A stretch of DNA of 64,000 bases from Gymnopus androsaceus JB14 (taxonomy: Eukaryota > Basidiomycota > Agaricomycetes > Agaricales > Omphalotaceae): positions 184,377-248,376 of the forward strand of contig ML769457.1 of NCBI GenBank assembly GCA_009733575.1, in the 5' to 3' direction. Of this stretch, positions 56,625 through 64,000 are shown piece after piece. A model generated the notes under the pieces. It was not told the DNA's origin. It was given only the letters and a program-made list of their open reading frames with translations, and made no database searches. The translations under genes and the position numbers were made by a program. Position 1 is the stretch's first letter. Every line of letters starts with the position of its first letter.

Positions 56625-57646
56625 GACATGAAGGCGGATTCCAGAGATAGGGAGCTTTTCTGCAGGCCTCAGCAAACAACAGATCTTCTGCAGCAATTGT
56701 AATGCACAATTCATCGCTTTTTTAGCGCACATGAATTCATTTACACAATTGCTGCACTTCACTATATCCTCTTTGCCACCCCTAGTGCACGCAAATAGAG
56801 TTTGATATGCTCTACAATATTGGCTTACCAACCATGCTTCTATCTTCAGTATCTATGGTGCATCGCAGCAATGTATCACAACTTGCTCAACTCCAAATTC
56901 TGAGCAACTTAGTTATTTCGCTCTTATTCAATGCCTTCCGTTGATTAAAGCGTTACTGTGTTCAGTCCATATTTCCAGCGCACCGTCACGGTCATTTGTG
57001 CGCAAGCAGCCTGTTAATAGCTATCGTGGTTGGCACGCTATGTTCCATTCTAGGAACATGCTCAACTCGCTTTTTTGAGTTATATCATTCATCAGCCAGG
57101 TCATGGGGCCATGGTCAGATGCCCTCAGTCTCATCCGGGTGCCGGAGTTCCGAGCAGAGGCCTGTGTGAGAAAGCCCTGAGGCGTCCTGATTCCTTGTGC
57201 TCCTTGCTTCCTTTCCCCCATCATCTCTCTCAGTGTTGGGTAAGGCTGGTTGTCCGCTCTCCACAGCTCTGATAGCTCTAACATCACTTCCCAGCACATC
57301 CTTACATCTGTACAGACTACTAGCTTCGAGTTTACAGTATCTCAGATACAAGGATCTGGTATGGCTTCGCATTTTTTACCTTGATCTTGTCACTGAACAG
57401 AGCCCACAACACATCTAGCCAGATCTAAACACATCCAGTGCACATTCCGCTTTCCTGCTTGTTAGATCACTAGATATCAGGGCTCTTGGTGCACAGATCA
57501 TGCCTGATAAGCAATCTACATTGTACTAACAGATATCCGAGCAGATCTAGCAGGATCTGCGCATTTTTTCACAATTGCTCCAGAAGATCTGTTGTTTGCT
57601 GAGGCCTGCAGAAAAGCTCCCTACCTCTGGAATCCACCTTCATGTC
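56625..57646 (-). repeat. Repeat X, copy C with 75-bp inverted ends
   Basis: 1022 bp. The ends are GACATGAAGG(C/T)GGATTCCAGAG and continue inwards as TAGGGAGCTTTTCTGCAGGCCTCAGC for about 75 bp in inverted orientation. The interior matches copy A (45,840-46,775). No ORF. Confidence 0.75.
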
Positions 57647-57707
57647 AAGCTGCACAACCTTTTGCAGACCCTCTCCCACTTTCTCTCCTTAAGCTCATTG
57701 TTAAGGA

Positions 57708-57809
57708 TAGATATGTCAATTTTGACAAGGTCTACGGTGGCTTTACTAGCCCTACTGCATAGATATGTCGATTTTGACAAGGTCTACGGTGGCTTTACTA
57801 GCCCTACTG
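57708..57809 (+). repeat. 51-bp tandem duplication within DIRS-like gag
   Basis: ATAGATATGTC(A/G)ATTTTGAC...CCTACTGC occurs twice head to tail. Copy 1 of the element has a single unit. Confidence 0.88.
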
Positions 57810-58446
57810 CACTCCAGGATGATACCAAAGACTTTGGTACTGAGTTTACACTGGTCCGTGAAGACCAGGTTGTCTGGAGTATTGCAGCTACAACTGAGGC
57901 ACAATGGATTCGCTGCTTTGAAGCTTGGCTTGAACCACTTTTGGTTATCTATTCTCATCGTAAAAAGGAGTTGGCTACCTACAGGTCAAACATCAGGGAG
58001 TATTTCCATTCTGGTGATGCTTCTATTACAATCTGCATTGACAAAGATGCTAGGAGTAAAGCTGCCAATTCTCCATTTGACCTCAGCAGCCAAGACAACT
58101 TTAGGACTCTTCTTCTCAAAGAGCTTCTTCAATTTTGCTCAAAGAAGAGATCTGCTCCTGCTCCTACTTCAACCTCTCCAGCTTCCTCTTCACGTTCTGC
58201 TAAACGCCTGGACACTCCTTGCATTCTCTGGAATGGGGAAAGGTGCAGTGAGCCATGCAAGAACAATGGGAAGCATGGTTACTGCAGTGAGTGTGGGGAA
58301 CAGCACAAAGCCATTGACTCCTCCACTTGCTACATAAAGCTCACTCCAAGATGTTGAAATTAAACTAGAAGCAGCAATGCAAGGTCCTCAATCACTAGCT
58401 GAGGTCCTAAATTACTAGCTGGGTCCAGCAGTATTTATTCCACTTA

Positions 58447-58546
58447 CAGTGGCTGCGAAAATTGATGTCACCCCCCTAATTTAGTAGCCTATTCAGTAGG
58501 CCATTCAGTAGGTCACGTGGGGTGACATCAATTTCTGCAGCCACTG
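58447..58546. mobile_element. 100-bp palindromic MITE, TA-flanked, with empty site in copy 1
   Basis: The ends CAGTGGCTGC(G)AAAATTGATGTCACCCC and the inverse are flanked by TA (58445-46 and 58547-48). The related copy at 56,285-56,310 reads ACTTACACTGCACC without the insert, proving insertion at TA. Confidence 0.88.
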
Positions 58547-59123
58547 TACACTACACCTCCTCTACCTTCTCCACCTGAACATCTCTTGAGCAATCCTCAG
58601 ATTCAAGTTACTCTCAAAGCTATGGACAAATATATCAAAGTTGAAATTTCTTTCAATGTTGATCACTTAGAACTCTTGTTTTCCACCATCCTAATCAGCC
58701 CTTTGTGGCTTCTGTCATCAGATCTCTCAGAGAGGGTTCTGGCCCTTCTACAATACAAAGTGGGAAGACGAGTCTAAACCACACATTGATAATTATGTTG
58801 TCTTAACCTGAGGACACAGCTGCACTGAGATCACACAGAGATCAGGAAGTTGCAGCTGGAAGGTAGTCTGAAGCTCTACAGGAAGACTTTGTTCTTTTTC
58901 CTGGAATGAAAGTGTCCCCTATGTTTGTAGTCTGGCAGAAGGGAAAACCTCATGGGATGCCATGACAAGTCCACACTTGGTTGCACACACTCAGAAAGAG
59001 TTTCTTGATGTAGTGCTGGGGTCAATGACTAACAGAGTAGGTGTCTCTAGCATTGTATTGCCGGTATTGGGGGTGAGACCAGAAGGAGCATCTGGTGAAG
59101 TGGAAAGGACTTGTAGCAGAGTG

Positions 59124-61770
59124 TCACCCACTAGTGGTATTACTGAGAGGCAGGGGAGTAGTAGTAGTAGTGGGAGACTGGATTTTGTTGGTTTTGTATG
59201 AGGTGAGTCCCGCTTTGTGCTTGGGGTAGGAGTGGTCTATCACTATACAAAATTTGTTGATGCGTTGCTGAATGACTGCCATAGGTGTGGTGCAAAAGTT
59301 GCCAATGAAATTCTGTAGTTCTGCTGGTTTGAAAGGGGGCAATAATCTGCCCAATTGTATTTCTTCATCAAATTTTGCCTGTATCACTTTAGCTTCATCT
59401 TCTGTTCAGAAGTAATTAGGTGGAGTAAATGTCTCCAAGATATTGTAGTTGTCCAGACCAACATGGAAGCCTTCCAATAGACCAGTCGAAATGTGCGCAT
59501 ATTCCTCAAGAATGCCTGCTTTATCAAGGAGCTGTAACCACACCTTGGGCTTCAGGAGCATTGTGATCGGTATGTCAAGGGTGGGTTTGGGAGTTGTGGT
59601 TGGATGCACCACATTGTCCACAGGTGTGGGAGTAGCGGCAGTTAGTTCTGGAGTAGCCAGAGACGCCATTGTATCCAATGCAGACATTGTTGCCATTGCC
59701 ATCAATCCACTTTCCACCTTTCTTCTTAAGGAAATCCGTTACTTTTTCCTGGTGGTCTGCAAATTTGTGCTTCCCACTGCAGATGGTGCAGACGTTGAAG
59801 CTTCCAGTGGCCATTTCAGGGTGATGAAAGGAACTGTTGGAGGAGGGGTTGCCATTGCAAGAACAAAAGGAATCTGTCCTCTCACCATGTCCACAATGTG
59901 AGTTGGAGTTTAACGTATTCGAAGTTTGTTGTGACACCAGTGCTGGCACCTGAGATGCTGCTGCTGCTTCTGTTATCTTCCTTGCCTCAGCTGTAGCTAC
60001 AGATTGCCTCTTGTTCAGGATCTGTTGCTAGATGACCTCATGGAAGTAGGATATGTTGATTGATTCTTTTGGAAAGGCATGCCATTGGTGGTATACCCTG
60101 TCCACATAGATCATGTAGGCTGTGGATGACATGACAAAGTCTGAGTGTACTGTGACTAAACAGAAGAGGTTGGCAAACATGCCAGCAACTTCTATGGCTA
60201 GGTCTGAGCCTGCAGCAAAGTAGCCTTCTGGAATCCACTCTTCCTCGATGAGCCGTGGCATATTCACGGCAATGATCTGCCACTCTTGGCTTGACATCAA
60301 TTCCATGGAGTCATCCTGAAGCCAGAGACTTGCTTGAGAACAATCTTGTCTCCACTCGCATCCTGGATAGACTGAGTGCATGACCAATGTCAATGGAGGT
60401 GGAGAAGGCGGAGTTGTTGTATTTTGACCCGAACATTGGCAGAGGAATGAAGGTCTGCCAGCCTGCTTGTAAGGTGTTAACAATGTTCACATTGAAGCTA
60501 TGTTTGGCCCTGAAAGGAGCATTGGTGGAATTGGCCTGAATCTGGCTCGGCAATGTCCAAACCTTCTTGTTCTTGCCTGGGACTTTTGCTACCTCTGCAC
60601 CTTGCCCCTGTTGGGCTGGCATGTTTTGACCAGCTGGGGGAGCGTATTGGGGATACTGGGGGTAGGCAGCCGGCGGGTTGGTGTAGTAAGGATGTGCTGC
60701 ATATGAACCAGGATGTATGAATGGTTGCGGCAGGGAAGGATAGTGTGAGCTTGGGATCTGGGCATGGTGTACCGGAAGCTGTGGAGGGTATGCCAAAGGT
60801 TGCAAGCCAAACACTGCAACAGCAGGGAGGGGCTGATGTTGAGCCAACGGAGCAGGTAGGGCAGGACCAGTACCTTGGAAACTTGGCATGAAACCATGAA
60901 CATTGTAGTTGTTAGGTTGAAACACATTGAATGACTGAATGTACGGAAGGGAGATCTCCTGCCATAGAGGGTTCAGCCTTGTCTTGACTGAACAAGAGCG
61001 GCGGCCCTGGTTACGGGGAGAAACATCCCGCTAGTCTGGGTCCCTGTGCCCATGGTGTCTGTCCTCCTGTTGGTTGTGCCCAATCCTGCTTGGGAAAGCT
61101 TGGTCGTCTTGCAACAAACATGCCAACAAAGGATCCACTGAGCCAAATTGGCCTTGAGATGGAGAGCCCACCTGCTGGCTTTCCTGGACTGGAATGTGTT
61201 TGGGTGCAGTAGGAGGAGGCCTGCAGCTCGGGCCCTGAGGAGGGACACAGCTCGGAGCAGGAGGGGGGAGGGTAGAACAAGGTTGGCTGAGGGTTATGGG
61301 CATTATCTGTAGCTAAGCCTCCTTGTGAGTTACCTCAACTGTGTGCAATCTTTGTAGCACTTACCGCCACTAGCTGCATGGACATGTATGCCATCTCCAG
61401 CTTGAGCATCCTTCTGAGGGTTGGAGCCTGATGTATCACCTCTCCTTGCACCTGTATGAGTGTCTGTATGGGAGAATGGGCCAGTGGAAAGTCCACGTGT
61501 GTATACGCAAACTTGCCTGAATAAGGATTGAACCCGTATATGGGAGTGTAAGAAGAGTGAGGTGGTGCATCTAACCTCGCATTGCCTTGCTCGCTGCTGG
61601 TATCTGTAATTGCAATCTCCAGAGGACACAGACCTGAGCTGGACGCAGCGTTCGTGCTGAAGTTGTCGCAGCTCCATGACAAGAGTGGCAAGAATCAGTG
61701 TGCTAGGCCAAAGAGGAAGGCACATGTAAAACTCAGCTTCCTTCTTTGCATGCTCCTCCAAATCCTGCAC
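59124..61770 (-). pseudogene. Third DIRS-like relic (minus strand): gag and RT start
   Basis: Read right to left there is a Pro/Tyr-rich gag head (YPQYPQYAPPAGQNMPAQQG), WTLPSQIQANSTN, SQEWQIIAVNMPRLIEEEWIPEG, HQWHAFPKESINISYFHEV, and a Cys/His region CTICSGKHKF...CRYSHTCGQCGASNHNSQTHP. The RT leader follows: LLDKAGILEEYAHISTGLLEGFHVGL, ETFTPPNYF, then FDEEIQLGRLLPPFKPAEL, FCTTPMAVIQQ and FCIVIDHSYPKH. Frames change several times. Sequence beyond 59,190 is lost. It belongs to the same broad class as copies 1 and 2 but is a different family. Confidence 0.68.
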
Positions 61771-61815
61771 TCACTCACTTTATCCACCAGTCTTTATATG
61801 ATTTCTTTGAGGTAG

Positions 61816-63403
61816 AATGTGAAACTGGCAAAGCTCCAACTCCTCATTAGTAGCTTTCTTCTTATGTTTGTACTCTTTTTTGAAACCATTTAATCATCCT
61901 GCAACCTCCCTCATTACTTTAGCAATCCAACTTGATAGGTAAAGCTGTAGGTTGACAAAAATTGTACAAAATAATTGACTCATTGGTAGCTGAATTGATG
62001 GTACTATCATGTCTTTAAAAGGCTAGATTTGATAAATCAAGTGCTTCTTTTGGACTTCTAGCTAATGTCACTATTTCCACAGAACTCTTTCTTACTCACC
62101 CTCACCATTGTCTCTCAAACTCTTCCTTTTTATCTTTCTGGCACCTTACTGACCCATGGTGTCTTCTACCTGTTGGTAAGCCCTTTAAATCTTCAATAAA
62201 ATGTGTCATTGTTGATATAATTCTCAATATTGTAGTTCCTATTGTCCAGAGTAGTTCAATGATAATGAGGGCCTTGACCAACATGCCATCTTGTATATTG
62301 AATTAGATAAACCAATAGTCAGGATGAATCTCTTAGATGAATCTATGTTTTGTTTCCAATTTCACTTTCTCAATAATATATAGGCAGATTTTTGGTTTTA
62401 ATCAAGGCTCAGGGCAATAGCAAAGACTACCAGTGTCCAGACTGTACAATAACTGGCTCTTTGGGTGGTCTTTGGCAGCATGTAATGAGTAAACATCATC
62501 TGCAGTCTTCTATCAAACATATGATTCCAAAAGTCCTCATAATCTTATAAAGGGGATCTGTACTATCCTCCTCCCCATTCCACCCTTGATGTCTCCATTC
62601 AATCTATCCTCAATCTCGGAACATCTCATTCAAGTTAAGCCCAGCCACAACATTATCAGAATTCCTGAAAGTGAATTTAATTGGAAGGTAAGTATTGTTT
62701 ATTTTTATTTGTTCAATAGCTAAATACATTGTTCCAGCTGCAATGATTGTTAGTACTGATGTAATATTCCAATGATCAAGCTGACCTCTCTTTCTTTGTA
62801 GCTTTTTCCTCCTCCCAATAGTCAATTTTTGAACTGGTACACTTGGTTCTCAACACGCGTAATATTTACTGATATCTATTCCAGATTCACTCAAGTCCAA
62901 CCTTTTATATTCATTTATGCTGCTCTCTGTACTGCCACCTGATTCAATACTTGCACTCTAGTTTTTGTACTACTTAGTCATGATGTTTCCTATATTTCTC
63001 TCTCCTATATCATGGCTTGCAAAAATAAAGTTTTTCATTTCATAAAAAATAATTACCTACTATAAAGGATTTGCACAACTCACTCATCAATATAATGCTC
63101 TGGGGCTCAGCACCGTATCTGTATTGATACACTTACAGGTACTGTAATATGGGACTGTACCTGTACTGTTATTGGTTTAAGGCTTTCCAAAAATGGTATG
63201 GGTATGGGACGGTCATGCATGTATCACCTGTTACACCTGTATTACAGGTAGTATGGGTGCTCCATACCTGTACCGTATCCATTTTCTGGAAGAAAAAAAT
63301 GATATGGGTATGGGATTACCTTAAAAATACAACCCATATTAATTACTCTCTTCTATATTACCAAACACAAAAATAGGATCTTTTATTTTGTGAAACTGAC
63401 CAC
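61816..63403. other. AT-rich stretch with no intact gene
   Basis: A short plus-strand piece at about 62,405-62,520 encodes KDYQCPDCTITGSLGGLWQHVMSKHH, a C2H2-like zinc-finger fragment without a start or continuation. Elsewhere only AT-rich sequence and TTACAGGTACTG-like short repeats near 63,130-63,270 were seen. Confidence 0.5.
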
Positions 63404-63880
63404 CTAGGAGGCTAGTATACTCCTCCAGGAGTTCCCAAAATTGATTTGAGCCATATATACCATGGCAAGGAATTGCCCAAAAGCAATGAATACCTTTACT
63501 TCTCCTAGATATACCAGAGTAGAATTGAAATACAAGGCAAACCAAATAAATTTACTATTAAATTCCTTCTTAAACTTGGTTTTCTCCTTGCCAAGCTCCT
63601 TTTCTGAGTAGGCTGCTGGAAAATAAACATATTTAGACTCAGCACTGGAGTTACGCTTCACCACATATCCCTGATTGAGCAAATCTTTACCCTCCTGACA
63701 AGTCCTGACTTGCTTTGGTATTTTGAAGAAACTTCCTGCAGCTTTAATAACCATTCCAAGTGAGAGTAAGAGCTTGGATTTCTTGAGAGCAAAAAGAGTA
63801 GATGCAGGATGAGGCCACAGCTTGATGCCAGCCCTGGACAGTTCTTCAAAGGACTTCCATATATAGGGTGTGAGTTCCAA
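63404..63880 (-). CDS. Unrecognised open frame, 158 aa
   Basis: The frame starts MELTPYIWKSFEELSRAGIKLWPHP and includes LLLSLGMVIKAAGSFFKIP, DLLNQGYVVKRNSSAESKYVYFP and EFNSKFIWFALYFNSTLVYLGEVKVFIAFG. The composition is protein-like and the segment pattern (LWPHP, then VVKR, then SKYVYFP) is reminiscent of ATP-grasp-type proteins, but I cannot support that. It may be an element-borne accessory gene or the exon of a gene extending right of the window. Confidence 0.4.
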   Translation of the reverse strand: MELTPYIWKSFEELSRAGIKLWPHPASTLFALKKSKLLLSLGMVIKAAGSFFKIPKQVRTCQEGKDLLNQGYVVKRNSSAESKYVYFPAAYSEKELGKEKTKFKKEFNSKFIWFALYFNSTLVYLGEVKVFIAFGQFLAMVYMAQINFGNSWRSILAS

Positions 63881-64000
63881 GCTAGAAAATAGTCATATGG
63901 TTGGATAAGAAATATTTTAGAGCATAATCAAAACTGACTTGGTGTCTGTCAGGCCTTGGCTCATTTCTCATCCGCTATCCACCCGCTGATGTTTCCCACG

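Larger units (their letters stand above)
57647..58955 (+). pseudogene. DIRS-like copy 2: 5'-truncated gag and RT start
   Basis: It begins within gag at LAAQPFADPLPLSLLK-equivalent sequence and shares most residues with copy 1 (EAQWIRCFEAWLEPLL, SKKRSAPAPTSTS, CSECGEQH). RT continues slightly further than in copy 1: after a stop it reads EALQEDFVLFPGMKVSPMFVVWQKGKPH at about 58,870-58,955 and then breaks off. A 51-bp in-frame tandem duplication is at 57,708-57,809 and a 100-bp MITE at 58,447. Confidence 0.72.

Noticed and set aside
45840..57570. Recombination between inverted X copies as the cause of the LTR inversion
   Set aside because: The gene at 44,810-47,114 is colinear across X copy A, so an exchange at X would have split it; breakpoints near 44,768 and 50,880 fit better.

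Overview
The window looks like nuclear DNA of an agaricomycete-type basidiomycete. The evidence is short introns (about 45-60 nt) in nearly every conserved gene, TTAGGG-type repeat tracts, and a mobile-element set typical of that group: a chromodomain Ty3/gypsy element, KDZ, CACTA (Tnp2 and Plavaka types), DIRS-like elements and a RecQ-like helicase among the repeats. No species is assigned.

Bases 1-22,060 are gene-dense. In order they hold: the 3' part of a proteasome beta-7 gene (+); two intron-containing tRNA-Gln(CTG) genes flanking a decayed glycogen-debranching-enzyme fragment (-); a mitochondrial uL5m gene (-) divergent from a PP6/Sit4-type phosphatase (+); an unrecognised spliced gene (-); a retrotransposon gag relic (-); a GH32 invertase/inulinase-like gene with two apparent frameshifts (+); a long Ser/Pro/Gln-rich conserved protein (-); F-box/LRR-like and kinase-like pseudogenes (+); a Rho GTPase (-) divergent from Sm D1 (+); an EAF3/MRG15 gene (-); an Shr3-family gene (-) divergent from a COA1-family gene (+). 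Three of these genes contain a GC-AG intron with a GCAAGT donor.

From about 22,060 the window becomes nested mobile elements. A KDZ relic is followed by a RecQ-like helicase gene. That gene is interrupted at 24,986 by a chromovirus whose parts run LTR (24,987-25,558), gag, protease, RT/RNase H, integrase and chromodomain, then a gene on the opposite strand. The second LTR lies at 49,604-50,174 in inverted orientation. It carries the same 5-bp target duplication (CTGGT) and is flanked by the missing continuation of the helicase. I infer one insertion whose right part was later inverted, splitting both the helicase and the antisense gene of the retroelement.

The chromovirus was itself hit by two large foldback (palindromic) elements (27,395-31,347 and 37,296-40,801) and by a MULE-like element carrying telomere-type repeats (36,415-37,083). 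The first foldback element contains several smaller insertions, and for three of them the opposite arm preserves the empty site. The remaining part holds an unrecognised spliced element gene, a Tnp2 relic, a fairly well preserved Plavaka-type transposase gene, two DIRS-like gag/RT copies (+), a third DIRS-like relic (-) and copies of a repeat here called X.

Most in-frame stops in the mobile-element coding regions are TGA where CGA (Arg) would fit, and the RT active site reads YLDN instead of YLDD through what would be a CpG to CpA change. This points to methylation-linked CpG decay of the repeat-rich half.
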